20,200 bases of DNA from Planctomycetaceae bacterium UBA4732. GTDB lineage: Bacteria > Planctomycetota > Planctomycetia > Gemmatales > Gemmataceae. Positions 8,236 to 16,132 of this stretch are shown here, piece after piece. Under the pieces are notes generated by a model that ran no database searches, had not been told where the DNA came from, and saw only the letters and a list, made by a program, of their open reading frames with translations. Both the position numbers and the translations under genes were made by a program. Location of the stretch: positions 1,135 to 21,334 of the forward strand of contig DHJA01000247.1 of NCBI GenBank assembly GCA_002404095.1, read 5' to 3'. Positions within the stretch are counted from its first letter, which is position 1. Each line of letters begins with the position of its first letter.

Positions 8236-8472
8236 GGGCGGAAAGGCTTTGCGTCTATGCCACCGTTTACGCGTTCAATAACGCCGCAGACGCGGCTGGG
8301 TTAACCTCTTCCGCATGGGTCAGGGAGCCTCTGCGGATCATTACACGGAAGGAACTGGATGCGCCCGGACCCCGGACCCCCCCCGGACGAACCACGCCGA
8401 TTTTCCTTGACATTCGGCTGGGAGAGATTACCATGCCATACCAGTGCGAATCTCCGGGCGGGCGGGGCCGGC
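8236..8472. other. Gene-poor region after the operon
   Basis: No convincing coding sequence. An ATG at 8359 with an AAGGAAC ribosome binding site opens a short frame that runs into the recombinase remnant, but residues before about 8473 resemble nothing I know. A run of eight C near 8382-8390 could have disrupted a former frame. Confidence 0.4.
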
Positions 8473-8475
8473 CTC

Positions 8476-8670
8476 ATGGACGCGGAAGCGAAACCCGTGA
8501 CCCCGCATACTTTTCGGCACGCTTTTGCTACCCACCTGCTGGAAGACGGTTATGACATCCGAACGGTTCAGGAGTTGCTGGGCCATTCCAGCGTGGAAAC
8601 GACCATGATCTATACGCACGTGCTGAATCGGGGCGGGCGGGGCGTGCGCAGCCCGCTGGATCGTTCCTGA
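8476..8670 (+). pseudogene. Integron-type tyrosine recombinase (IntI-like), C-terminal fragment
   Basis: The frame encodes [20 protein letters not shown], followed by a segment with [29 protein letters not shown] and GVRSPLDRS. This is the end of the tyrosine recombinase catalytic domain: the HxxR motif (HTFR), the GH histidine and the nucleophile tyrosine in IYTHV. The closing GVRSPLD is characteristic of integron integrases. Integron integrases are about 320-340 residues; only the last 60 or so are present, and the first catalytic arginine and the DNA-binding N-terminal domain are absent. The protein cannot be active. I saw no attC array nearby. A related phage or Xer-type recombinase is possible but fits the C-terminus less well. 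Confidence 0.8.
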
Positions 8671-8872
8671 GGGTCGGCGGGATATGCGGCGAATCGGCGC
8701 CGCTTATCCTCGGGACGCGAGTCGCTGGCAAGCGTCCAGTGCCGCCATGCCATAAGCCGCTGGATTTCTGCTTGCATCCTCCGGGAGCCGGTGTCACAAT
8801 GGCCAATCATTCGACGCGCGAAGAGCCGGCATTGTGCTGCCTTCTCGCCGCCATCCTGTACCTGGTGCCCTA
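8671..8872. other. Intergenic region before the HEAT-repeat gene
   Basis: No gene is supported on either strand. It should contain the promoter of the HEAT-repeat gene. I see no attI-like site, no tRNA and no obvious ribosome binding site in front of the ATG at 8873. Confidence 0.4.
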
Positions 8873-10168
8873 ATGAAACGCTTCTCCACCCTCGCAGCTA
8901 CCGTACTGGTGTGCCTGGCTTCCACAGGCGTCGCCGTAACCAAGGACGATGTGCCCGACCTTGTCAAGCAACTCTCCGACAAGGACGCCATCGTTCGCCT
9001 TAAAGCCGCCAAGACTCTTGGAACGCTCGGGGCGGACGCGAAGGACGCCATTGCCCCTCTCGCGGAGGCGGCCGAGGACTCGGACGAAGATGTGGCATCG
9101 GCCGCCAAGCGGGCCTTGGCGAAAGTTCGGACGGCACTGGCCGATTCCGATAAAGACGCCGCTCGCTCCTTAATGATCGGCCTCCTGAAAGACGTTAAGA
9201 GCAATGACAAAGAAACGCAGGCAAGGGCTGTCGCTGGACTGGCGAAGATGCTGAAGAACTCGGACGACGTGATCCGACTTCAAGCGGCGCGTGGCTTGGG
9301 GGATGCGGGAATTGCGGCCAAGGATGCCCTGAAGGACTTAGAGGTCGCGGCCAAAGACTCCGAAGCCGTAGTTCGCAAGGAAGCTCGTAAGGCGATTGAC
9401 GGCATTGAGACGGCGATGTCCGCCGAAGTAAAAGCCCAGGCCCATGAGAAAATCGCGCCGCTCATCAAGGATTTGAAAGACAAATCGTCGGCCGTAAGGC
9501 AAAAGGCGCTGGACGGGCTAGGAGAAATGGGCCACGACGCCAACGACGCGACTGAAACGATACTGTCGCTGTTGTCAGACAAATCAGCGGACATTCGCCG
9601 AGGGGCGATGGACGCGCTCGAGAAAATAAATCCCACTCTTCAAAAACCTGTCCTGGCTCTATTAGTTGACGCGTCCTATCGGAATAGGAGCGCAGCAGTA
9701 TCCGAAATAGGGAAACTAGGGAGCAACGCCAAGCCGGCCATCCCTATGCTTATCCGCTTTTATAGTACACAAGCAACAGTTGCTGACCCTGATACAAGGA
9801 GGAAACACACCTACAGCATCGAGCTGCTTGACGCTCTTTACGCTATTGACCCAGACTGCAAAGAATTCCAGACTTTACTCGTTGGGGCCATTACGGCACC
9901 CGCGTTCAACTACAGAGGGAACGTCCATGCGAATGCGGCCGCCCTGTCAACTCAGTTGGTGAAATCGGGAAAGCTAGACGCGGCGAAGATAGTGAAACCA
10001 ATTACGCTCCTTCTCAGCGAACGCGAGAGCAGGGCAGAGGCCATCGCCTGTTTGGCGGAAATTGGTCCTGACGCCAAAGATTCTCTGCCAGCACTGAGAC
10101 AGTTAAAAGTTGATCCCGACCCGGCAACCAGGGACGCGGCTGGCGAGGCGGTAAAGAAAATTGAGTGA
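8873..10168 (+). CDS. Secreted HEAT-repeat protein
   Basis: 431 residues from the ATG at 8873, chosen because it gives a clean signal peptide (MKRFSTLAATVLVCLASTGV, cut near residue 22); a GTG 39 bases upstream would only add a charged leader. The mature protein is a chain of HEAT/PBS-lyase-like helical repeats: DKDAIVRLKAAKTLGTLGAD, NSDDVIRLQAARGLGDAGIA, DKSSAVRQKALDGLGEMG, DKSADIRRGAMDALEKI. Such solenoids bind proteins and have no catalytic role. From about residue 256 (base 9640 on) repeats are less regular and base composition is visibly more AT-rich than in the first half, which may mean a different origin. No Shine-Dalgarno is visible. It is convergent with metG. Confidence 0.85.
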   Translation: MKRFSTLAATVLVCLASTGVAVTKDDVPDLVKQLSDKDAIVRLKAAKTLGTLGADAKDAIAPLAEAAEDSDEDVASAAKRALAKVRTALADSDKDAARSLMIGLLKDVKSNDKETQARAVAGLAKMLKNSDDVIRLQAARGLGDAGIAAKDALKDLEVAAKDSEAVVRKEARKAIDGIETAMSAEVKAQAHEKIAPLIKDLKDKSSAVRQKALDGLGEMGHDANDATETILSLLSDKSADIRRGAMDALEKINPTLQKPVLALLVDASYRNRSAAVSEIGKLGSNAKPAIPMLIRFYSTQATVADPDTRRKHTYSIELLDALYAIDPDCKEFQTLLVGAITAPAFNYRGNVHANAAALSTQLVKSGKLDAAKIVKPITLLLSERESRAEAIACLAEIGPDAKDSLPALRQLKVDPDPATRDAAGEAVKKIE

Positions 10169-10188
10169 ACGGTCTCTGACGACCGTTC
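10167..10188 (+). terminator. Hairpin at the end of the HEAT-repeat gene
   Basis: GAACGGTC (10167-10174) pairs perfectly with GACCGTTC (10181-10188) around six bases and overlaps the stop codon. No T-run follows, so termination is only likely from position between convergent genes. Confidence 0.45.
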
Positions 10189-10200
10189 AGAGCGTAGTCG

Positions 10201-10227
10201 CTGCCGGCGGGAGCGCGCCGGCGGCAG
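10201..10227. terminator. GC-rich hairpin between convergent genes
   Basis: CTGCCG (10201-10206) pairs with CGGCAG (10222-10227), with further GCG/CGC pairing inside. It lies 21 bp beyond the metG stop (minus strand) and 33 bp beyond the HEAT gene stop, so it could serve both. There is no poly-T tract. Confidence 0.4.
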
Positions 10228-10248
10228 ATTCAGCCCAATGACGGCGGT

Positions 10249-11826
10249 TCACCCCGCGATGCGCGGAAACAACGGCTGCACCTTCCCATCTTGCAGCGCC
10301 GCCAGCACGCGCAGGTCTTCCCCCTGTCGCGGATGCGCCCAAACGTCTTCAAAGCTCACGCTCGCCCACGGCTGCGGGAAATTGAAGCTGTTATAAACGG
10401 TTTCGGACGCCCGCGGCAGAAACGGCTTGAGGAGAATGCACGTCACGCGCAACTGCTCCGCCACGTCGTATAGCACCCTTTTCGCCGCCGCTTTGTCCGT
10501 TTTCACCAACTTCCACGGCGCCGTATCGTCCAAATACTTGTTGGTGGGATTTAGTATCTGAAGCCAGATTCGCTGTAGCCCCTGATTGAATTGGCACGCC
10601 TCGATATGGCTTTGCACCTGTTTCGCCGTCGTCTCGGTATCCACCTCGGTATAAATGACGCCGGGTTCCAGGCCGGCCGTGCCTTCGAGCCGGCCGTCGT
10701 AGTGCTGTGTGACGAGCTTGACGACGCGGCTGTAGGTGTTGCCGAGGTTGTTCGCCAAATCGGCGTTGTAAAGCTCCTCGAAGCGCTTCCAGCTGAATTC
10801 GCCGTCGCCCGGAAACGGACATTCGCGCAGGAAATAGTAGCGGAACGCCTCCGCGCTGAACTTCGTGACAAGTTCCATCGGATCGACGACGTTTCCGAGC
10901 GATTTACTAATCTTTTGCGCGTCACCCGTCTCGTCGTTCTTGATGTAGACGAAGCCGTGACCGAACACGCGGCGCGGCGGCTCGATGCCGGCCGCGAAGC
11001 ACATGGCCGGCCACAGCGCGCAGTGAAAGCGTGTGATGTCCTTGCCGATCACGTGCAAGTCGGCCGGCCACCATTTCTTGAAGCGAGCCTCGTCGCTGCC
11101 GTAGCCGACGCCGGTGATGTAGCTGAGCAAGGCGTCGAACCAGACGTAGATGGTGAAGTCTTCGTCGAACGGTACGCGAATGCCCCACGCCTCGCCGCGC
11201 CGCGTGATGTTGGTGTCCCTAAGGCCGGACTGGACGAAGTGCAGCACCTCGTTTCGCCGAGTTTCCGGCTGGATAAAGTCCGGATTCTCATTATAGAACT
11301 GGAGCAGTTTCTCCTGGAACTTCGACAGCGCGAAAAAATAACAAGGCTCGCTGCGGCGGACGGGCGGAACCTTATGGTCGGGACAGACGCCGCCGGCTTC
11401 CTGGACTTCCGTATCGGTCTTGAACGCCTCGCAGCCCTCGCAGTACCAGCCCTCGTAGCTCCCTTTATAGATATAGCCGTTATCGTATACTTTTTGGATG
11501 AATTGCCGGCAGGCGGCGTGATGGCGCGGCTCGCTGGTCTGGATGAAATCGTCAAAGCTAATGTCGAGGGCGCGCCAGACCTCCGTAAACTGACGGGCCA
11601 TGTCGTCGCAATAGACTTTCGCGTCGAGGCCCAACTCCGCGGCGCGGTTGGATACTTTGACGGTGTTCTCGTCATTGCCCATGAGCATGAAGACTTCGTA
11701 GCCTTCCATGCGGCGGTAGCGCGCCTGCACGTCGGCGCCGAGCTTTTCCAGGGCCGTGCCGATATGTGGCCGACGATTGGGATAGTCAATGGCGGTGGTC
11801 AAGAAGTAGCGCGGCGAATCGGCCAT
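10249..11826 (-). CDS. metG: Methionyl-tRNA synthetase
   Basis: 525 residues. The enzyme charges tRNA-Met with methionine using ATP, in the cytoplasm. The class I signature is at residues 20-23 (PHIG) and the second ATP motif is KISKS at 305-309 (in KISKSLGNVVDP). A zinc knuckle has CEGC (129-132) and CPDH (148-151), i.e. three Cys and one His, as in the single-knuckle form. NDENTVKVSNRAAELG and VWFDALLSYITGVGYGSDE mark the active site and connective regions. The C-terminus is the helical anticodon-binding domain; the EMAP/Trbp111-like tRNA-binding tail of some homologues is absent, so about 520 residues is normal for the short type. The ATG at 11826 has a GAGGA about ten bases upstream. Only housekeeping gene in the window beside rimK. 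Confidence 0.97.
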   Translation of the reverse strand: MADSPRYFLTTAIDYPNRRPHIGTALEKLGADVQARYRRMEGYEVFMLMGNDENTVKVSNRAAELGLDAKVYCDDMARQFTEVWRALDISFDDFIQTSEPRHHAACRQFIQKVYDNGYIYKGSYEGWYCEGCEAFKTDTEVQEAGGVCPDHKVPPVRRSEPCYFFALSKFQEKLLQFYNENPDFIQPETRRNEVLHFVQSGLRDTNITRRGEAWGIRVPFDEDFTIYVWFDALLSYITGVGYGSDEARFKKWWPADLHVIGKDITRFHCALWPAMCFAAGIEPPRRVFGHGFVYIKNDETGDAQKISKSLGNVVDPMELVTKFSAEAFRYYFLRECPFPGDGEFSWKRFEELYNADLANNLGNTYSRVVKLVTQHYDGRLEGTAGLEPGVIYTEVDTETTAKQVQSHIEACQFNQGLQRIWLQILNPTNKYLDDTAPWKLVKTDKAAAKRVLYDVAEQLRVTCILLKPFLPRASETVYNSFNFPQPWASVSFEDVWAHPRQGEDLRVLAALQDGKVQPLFPRIAG

Positions 11827-11967
11827 GGCGCGGAATCCTCAAAGAGGGCGATGCTCTCTTCATAGCAAGAGAAGGCGGCCGGGTCACGGGTTCGGCGGGA
11901 TGGACGCGGGCGACCCCGAGACGGTACACTAGGCGAAGGTAATTGTAGCGCCGCGAAGGAGGCCGTC

Positions 11968-12567
11968 GTGAAAGTCATTATGCCTGTCGCTCTGCCTGAT
12001 GTGATGGAGTTGTGCAAGCGCCACCGGGAGGATCGGTGGGACGAAATGTGGGATGGAGTGCTACACATGCCGCCGCCGCCGACAATAGGACATCAGGATT
12101 TTGAGTGGTCGCTGGAAACGTACTTGCGGCAGCGCTGGGCGCCGGGGCGCAAAGCGAAAGTCTACCACCAAGTCGCTGTGGCGCCGGCTAACGGCTGGCC
12201 TAATAACTACCGCGTACCTGATCTGGTGCTGCTCCTTCCTGAAGGTTTAGCCATCGACCGCCAACAGTATTTGGAGGGCGGGCCGAATGTGGCCGTCGAG
12301 ATCCACAGTCCTGGCGACGAATCCTATGAGAAGCTGCCGTTTTACGCCCAGCTCGGCGTACTGGAAGTCTGGATCATTCAGCGCGCCACAAAAGAGCCGG
12401 AAATCCACGTCCTGAAGCGCGGCCGCTACAAGAAACAGGTCGTCCGCGCTGACGGCTGGCTCGCCAGTCCGGGAACAGGCATTGAAATGCGCGTCGGTCG
12501 GCCGGGCAAGTTGGCCGTGCGCCAGGCGGATGACGAGACGAGCCGACAGGAATTGCCGGGGGACTAG
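11968..12567 (+). CDS. Uma2 family (DUF820) putative endonuclease
   Basis: 199 residues from a GTG at 11968, preceded by AAGGAGG (11956-11962) at ideal spacing. Family features: RVPDLVLLLPE (PD at 84-85), then VAVEIHSPGDES (Glu111) and a downstream Lys122 before AQLGVLEVWIIQ, which together fit the PD-(D/E)xK nuclease-fold pattern of Uma2 proteins. The opening EDRWDEMWDGVLHMPPPPTI is also typical. These genes are greatly expanded in planctomycetes and cyanobacteria; their biological role is not established. It is divergent from metG with about 140 bp between the starts. A stub of another Uma2 gene lies at 1070-1144. Confidence 0.88.
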   Translation: MKVIMPVALPDVMELCKRHREDRWDEMWDGVLHMPPPPTIGHQDFEWSLETYLRQRWAPGRKAKVYHQVAVAPANGWPNNYRVPDLVLLLPEGLAIDRQQYLEGGPNVAVEIHSPGDESYEKLPFYAQLGVLEVWIIQRATKEPEIHVLKRGRYKKQVVRADGWLASPGTGIEMRVGRPGKLAVRQADDETSRQELPGD

Positions 12568-12782
12568 TGCGCCGCGGTTCCAGAAAGGTAAAACAAGGTC
12601 ACGCTGTTGCGGGCCGATTCTACCTGACATAGAATGGTGGGAGAGTGAGGGAAGATTCCGAGGCGGCGGCGGTTAAAGCGTAGCCACAAACTTCCTTGCA
12701 TCGGCGCACTCGGGCAGGCTCAATGGGACTGGCTTATGAACCATCAGGCGGCTTTCCGCGTCTAACCTATTGAGGAAGCGAT

Positions 12783-13148
12783 ATGGTGGACGAACCGAGA
12801 GAAAGCGGCGTCGAAGCATTGAAGCGGCTTTCTTCAGAGGAGCCTGAGGCTTCACGGGTGTTTCTGACAGTGGTGCGCATTCAGGAGAACGCCAAGACTG
12901 CTCGGGTCATCGCGATTTGTGTCGCGTCCGTCCTTGTTGCTGGATTAATTTCGTGGGCGATCATTAGAATCTACACCCATGAATTCTGGATCGAAATCAT
13001 CGGAGCGCTTCTCGGACCCACCGGAGTGGTCACTACTTTTTTGGCATGGCTCGTAAGAAGAACAGCTCGGAAATTCGACAAGGCACTGAAGCGGATTCCA
13101 GAAGCCACTCTGGCGCGGACAGACGCTCCGAAGGAGAAGCCGCCATGA
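12783..13148 (+). CDS. Small two-helix membrane protein of unknown function
   Basis: 121 residues; ATG at 12783 with a GAGGAAG binding site. A charged N-terminal part of 40 residues precedes two transmembrane helices (about 42-63, AICVASVLVAGLISWAI, and about 70-91, EIIGALLGPTGVVTTFLAWL), then a basic tail (VRRTARKFDKALKRI). Both termini are probably on the cytoplasmic side. I recognise no family. Its stop overlaps the next gene's start (ATGA, 13145-13148), so the two are co-translated. Confidence 0.75.
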   Translation: MVDEPRESGVEALKRLSSEEPEASRVFLTVVRIQENAKTARVIAICVASVLVAGLISWAIIRIYTHEFWIEIIGALLGPTGVVTTFLAWLVRRTARKFDKALKRIPEATLARTDAPKEKPP

Positions 13149-13666
13149 ACGTTCTCGACTGGATCATCCTGACTGGCAGCGGTATCGCTCTTGCGATCGT
13201 GATCGGCTACGCGCTCTGGGTTCCGATTCGGGTTCTCTCGCTCCAGGCCGATCTGCTCGAAATCTACGCCGAGACATATCTGAAAATCGCAAAGCTGGAT
13301 GCCCTGAACGATAAAGCATATGTAGAAGTGCGGGCTGGGATCCCTGCTATGCTCCGACAGGCGGACCTTTTCTCTGTGCCTGTCATGCTCTACTTAAGCG
13401 GAATCGGGCCGAGAAAGGTGTTCCCAACGTCGCTTCCTGTTTCGGATGATTTGAGGGTCCAGTTGGTCATGGATTGGGCAATTAGCGCCGCCTCCCTCCG
13501 GCTTGCCGACTACCTAATCTACGAAACATTAACAGGGAGGATTCTGTGGCTCCTAATGCGTTTTCTGCCAAGGCGCGTGGCCAAGCAGGAAATCCAAAAC
13601 GGAGCGGCTGGACTGATGGAACGAATGCGAATGGTTCACCATTCGATGCCAGTCGGTTCTTGCTAG
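13145..13666 (+). CDS. Membrane-anchored protein of unknown function
   Basis: 173 residues from the ATG at 13145, chosen over an in-frame upstream start because it has AAGGAG eight bases upstream (13131-13136), gives an ATGA overlap with the preceding gene, and begins directly with a transmembrane helix (about 5-28, WIILTGSGIALAIVIGYALW). A soluble middle region (about 35-110) contains a helix LQADLLEIYAETYLKIAKLD. A second hydrophobic stretch (about 113-141, with LTGRILWLLMRFLP) may be a membrane helix. No known domain or catalytic motif. With its partner it forms a two-gene transcription unit closed by the terminator at 13683-13717. Confidence 0.75.
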   Translation: MNVLDWIILTGSGIALAIVIGYALWVPIRVLSLQADLLEIYAETYLKIAKLDALNDKAYVEVRAGIPAMLRQADLFSVPVMLYLSGIGPRKVFPTSLPVSDDLRVQLVMDWAISAASLRLADYLIYETLTGRILWLLMRFLPRRVAKQEIQNGAAGLMERMRMVHHSMPVGSC

Positions 13667-13682
13667 GAAATCAAGTCTTATG

Positions 13683-13717
13683 AAAGATCACCAGACTATT
13701 CCTGTCTGGTGATCTTT
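13683..13717 (+). terminator. Strong Rho-independent terminator
   Basis: AAAGATCACCAGAC (13683-13696) pairs perfectly over 14 bases with GTCTGGTGATCTTT (13704-13717) around a seven-base loop, followed by one more T. The A/T tracts at the stem base let it act on both strands. It lies 17 bp after the membrane-protein pair and 41 bp beyond the stop of the convergent haloperoxidase-like gene. Confidence 0.85.
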
Positions 13718-13758
13718 TGCTTGTCATCTAATTGAACGAAGGCTGGCCCGCATCGGCC

Positions 13759-15033
13759 TCACCGCTCGCTCTCCGGTCCTCCGCGCCGCTCTCGCAGCAC
13801 GGTTCGGGCGCAGTAATGGCCGAGCGCATTGCCCATTTCCAGGCCGGCGCGGTTGTCGCATTCGTAATGGATGCCGCCATAAACGCGGCTGCGGCCGCAC
13901 TCTTGCGCCACGGCCGAAAAGCTCGTGAAGGTCCGCTTCATCCTCGGAAACGCATCCGATGTAGCGACGACGGCCGTTTCGTCGCCGAAGAAATCGGCCA
14001 GCACGGCCGCCGCGGCGCCGCTGAATGAACTATGCCCCGACACATACGAAGGGAACGGCGGCGTCGGAATGAGCGGGCTCCAGTCCGCGTCCGCATCCGT
14101 GTCCGGGTTGTCGTCGTCGGCCGCGTTACGGATGGCCAACACCGGTCGCCAGAGGCGATGCTTGTATTTGCACTCCCAGCACAGCACGCCCGCGTCGGCG
14201 ACGGCGAAGTTGAGGACGGCGAAGAGCCGGGCGTTTTCGACCAGCGTCGTCTTTTTCGCGCGCGCCACGGTCTGGGCGATGCGGTTCCAGTGGCCGGGCG
14301 GCGTGACCGTGCCGGCGCCGTCTTCCCAGAACCAGGCAATGATGGTCTGCTCCGGCTTTCGCTTCGTGCTGTCGGCGCGGCCGAGCGCCTTCACCTCTTT
14401 GAAGTCGGCCGTATATTCTTTGCTCGTCAGCGCGGGCGGCGCCGGCGGTTGGAACTGCCCGGCTCGCGATGGCACGAACGGCGTCACCTCGGACCAGTGC
14501 GGCAGCAACGCGGGCGTGAAGTCTGGCGGCGTCGGCTCCCATAGGCCGGGGGCCGATTCCGAGACGAACGGTCCCTTGCGGTCGAAACTGTCTCCCGCGC
14601 GCCAGGCCAGCATTTTGTCCGCCAGGCCTTGTCCGAAAGCGAGGCCGTCGTCCCGCGCGGTCCCGTCAGCGACTTCGCGCAACGCGGCGTCGAGGGCGGC
14701 GTCGAACCGCTTCTTTTGCTTCGGATAGAGTTGGGTAAGAACCCGATACGCCGCCCCCGAGACCGCCGCCTCCATGGACGCGCCCAAGGGCGGAGTCGCC
14801 TCGACGTGGAAGACGGTATGGGTTCGGTCGATGGCGTTGACAGCGTCGTAAATGGCGGCGTGAAGCAGGGCGAGACCGCGCGCCGCGACCGGCGGGGCCG
14901 TGCGGTCTTCCTTGATCGCTAGCAAGGCCGTCTCATTCCAGTGAAGGACCGCGTCACGGTATGCAACGCGATCCGGCGGCGTGGGAACTTCCGCGACCGC
15001 GGCGGACGCTAACAGTAACAAGATCGGGTGCAT
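13759..15033 (-). CDS. Secreted vanadium-dependent haloperoxidase / PAP2-superfamily protein
   Basis: 424 residues; ATG at 15033 with AAGGA about ten bases upstream. Signal peptide, residues 1-14 (cut AVA-EV). Vanadate/phosphate site motifs are complete: K-x6-RP at 289-297 (Lys289, Arg296), SGH in PSYVSGHSSFSGA at 332-334 (His334), and SR-x5-H-x3-D at 382-393 (SR, His389, Asp393). This family oxidises halides with hydrogen peroxide using bound vanadate, or works as an acid phosphatase; the two cannot be told apart from motifs alone. Secreted homologues without a known substrate are frequent in planctomycetes. Similar length to bacterial VHPO-like proteins (400-450). It lies downstream of rimK on the same strand with 161 bp between, so it is probably a separate unit. 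Confidence 0.88.
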   Translation of the reverse strand: MHPILLLLASAAVAEVPTPPDRVAYRDAVLHWNETALLAIKEDRTAPPVAARGLALLHAAIYDAVNAIDRTHTVFHVEATPPLGASMEAAVSGAAYRVLTQLYPKQKKRFDAALDAALREVADGTARDDGLAFGQGLADKMLAWRAGDSFDRKGPFVSESAPGLWEPTPPDFTPALLPHWSEVTPFVPSRAGQFQPPAPPALTSKEYTADFKEVKALGRADSTKRKPEQTIIAWFWEDGAGTVTPPGHWNRIAQTVARAKKTTLVENARLFAVLNFAVADAGVLCWECKYKHRLWRPVLAIRNAADDDNPDTDADADWSPLIPTPPFPSYVSGHSSFSGAAAAVLADFFGDETAVVATSDAFPRMKRTFTSFSAVAQECGRSRVYGGIHYECDNRAGLEMGNALGHYCARTVLRERRGGPESER

Positions 15034-15098
15034 GGCTCCGGTCCTTGCGACGGGTCAATGGGAAGAGGTGCACGAACTTACCTAGATCTTTTGTAAGC

Positions 15099-15160
15099 CA
15101 CGCCGGCGCAGTTCGCCAGGGAAGGCGAGCCGTAGTCGCCGATGACGACGCGCCGGCGTG
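15099..15160. repeat. 11-bp inverted repeat between rimK and the haloperoxidase gene
   Basis: CACGCCGGCGC (15099-15109) is the exact reverse complement of GCGCCGGCGTG (15150-15160), enclosing 40 bases that hold a further short stem (GTTCGCC/GGCGAGC). On the minus strand it follows rimK by 34 bp and precedes the haloperoxidase start by 65 bp. It could be a terminator of the rimK unit or a leader structure of the next gene. Confidence 0.6.
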
Positions 15161-15194
15161 CAAGATGTAGGGATCGGGCGGAATGTGCGGCCCG

Positions 15195-16118
15195 TCACGA
15201 CGCTTGCTTGGCGCCTTCCGTCTTCGGGTCGGGCGCTGGCCGGGACGGCAACTCGCGCTCGAGGTGTTCGATAATGGCCCCCGCAACGTCTACGCCCGTA
15301 CTCTTCTGAATGCCCTCCAGACCGGGCGACGAGTTCACCTCCATCACCATTGGGCCTTGATTCGACTCGATCAGATCGACGCCGGCTACCCGCAGCCCGA
15401 GCACCCGCGCCGCCGCCAGAGCGGTTCGGCGACCTTCCGGACTTAGGCGAACCTTTTTCGCGCTGCCGCCGCGGTGTAGGTTGGAGCGAAACTCGCCGGC
15501 CACCGCCTTGCGCTTCATCGCCGCCACTACCTTACGGCCCACCACCACGGCGCGAATGTCGGCCCCGTTGGCTTCCTTAATGAATTGCTGGATTAGGATA
15601 TTCTGTTCCAGTCCGTGGAAGGCCTCGATCACCGATTCGGCCGCCCGCGTACTCTCGGCCAGAACGACGCCGATGCCCTGCGTGCCCTGCAACAGCTTGA
15701 CCACCACCGGCGGTCCTTCCACCTTGTCGATGCAGGCCGCCACGTGGTCGGCCTGGCGCGTGTATACAGTCGGCGGCATTCCAATGTCGTGCCGGCTGAG
15801 GAGCTGTAAGCAGCGAAGCTTGTCGCGCGAGCGGGCGATGGCCTGCGACTCGTTGAGACAGTAGACGCCCATCATCTCAAATTGGCGCACCACCGCCAGG
15901 CCGAAGAAAGTGATCGAGGCACCGATGCGCGGGATCACGGCGTCCACCGCGCCGACCGGCTCGCCCCGGTAGAGCAATTCCGGGTTGCGCCGGCTTAAAC
16001 GGATATCAAATTGCAGGGTATCCATAACTTCCATGTCGTGGCCGCGCCGCAAGCCGGCTTCGACCAGCATACGGGTGCTGTACAGCGATTCCTGACGCGA
16101 CAGAACGACGATTCGCAT
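15195..16118 (-). CDS. rimK: RimK-type ATP-grasp glutamate ligase
   Basis: 307 residues from the ATG at 16118 (AAGGA upstream); an upstream in-frame start would run through the protease gene and is rejected. It closely resembles E. coli RimK, which adds glutamates to the C-terminus of ribosomal protein S6. N-terminal domain [20 protein letters not shown] and [15 protein letters not shown]; then the ATP-grasp core: [20 protein letters not shown] (nucleotide loop, 136-155), [16 protein letters not shown] (179-194), [11 protein letters not shown] (208-218), [20 protein letters not shown] (246-265, with the metal-binding Glu260 and Asn262). It lacks the C-terminal zinc-protease fusion seen in some relatives; that function is supplied by the gene 14 bp upstream. 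The target here may be S6 or another protein. Confidence 0.93.
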   Translation of the reverse strand: MRIVVLSRQESLYSTRMLVEAGLRRGHDMEVMDTLQFDIRLSRRNPELLYRGEPVGAVDAVIPRIGASITFFGLAVVRQFEMMGVYCLNESQAIARSRDKLRCLQLLSRHDIGMPPTVYTRQADHVAACIDKVEGPPVVVKLLQGTQGIGVVLAESTRAAESVIEAFHGLEQNILIQQFIKEANGADIRAVVVGRKVVAAMKRKAVAGEFRSNLHRGGSAKKVRLSPEGRRTALAAARVLGLRVAGVDLIESNQGPMVMEVNSSPGLEGIQKSTGVDVAGAIIEHLERELPSRPAPDPKTEGAKQAS

Positions 16119-16132
16119 AACGGGGATCCTTC

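Noticed and set aside
8407..8434. TTGACA followed by TACCAT as a possible promoter
   Set aside because: The -10 box matches only four of six bases and nothing downstream is an intact gene.
10591..11865. Long plus-strand open frame (424 codons) over metG
   Set aside because: It is antisense to a full methionyl-tRNA synthetase with all motifs; long antisense frames are expected at high GC.
12673..12780. Minus-strand frame ending in HKPVPLSLPECADARKF, looking like a protein C-terminus
   Set aside because: Short, no start with binding site, overlaps the start of the membrane-protein gene, and I can match it to no family.
13925..14728. Plus-strand open frame of 267 codons
   Set aside because: Antisense to the haloperoxidase-like gene, whose vanadate motifs are intact.
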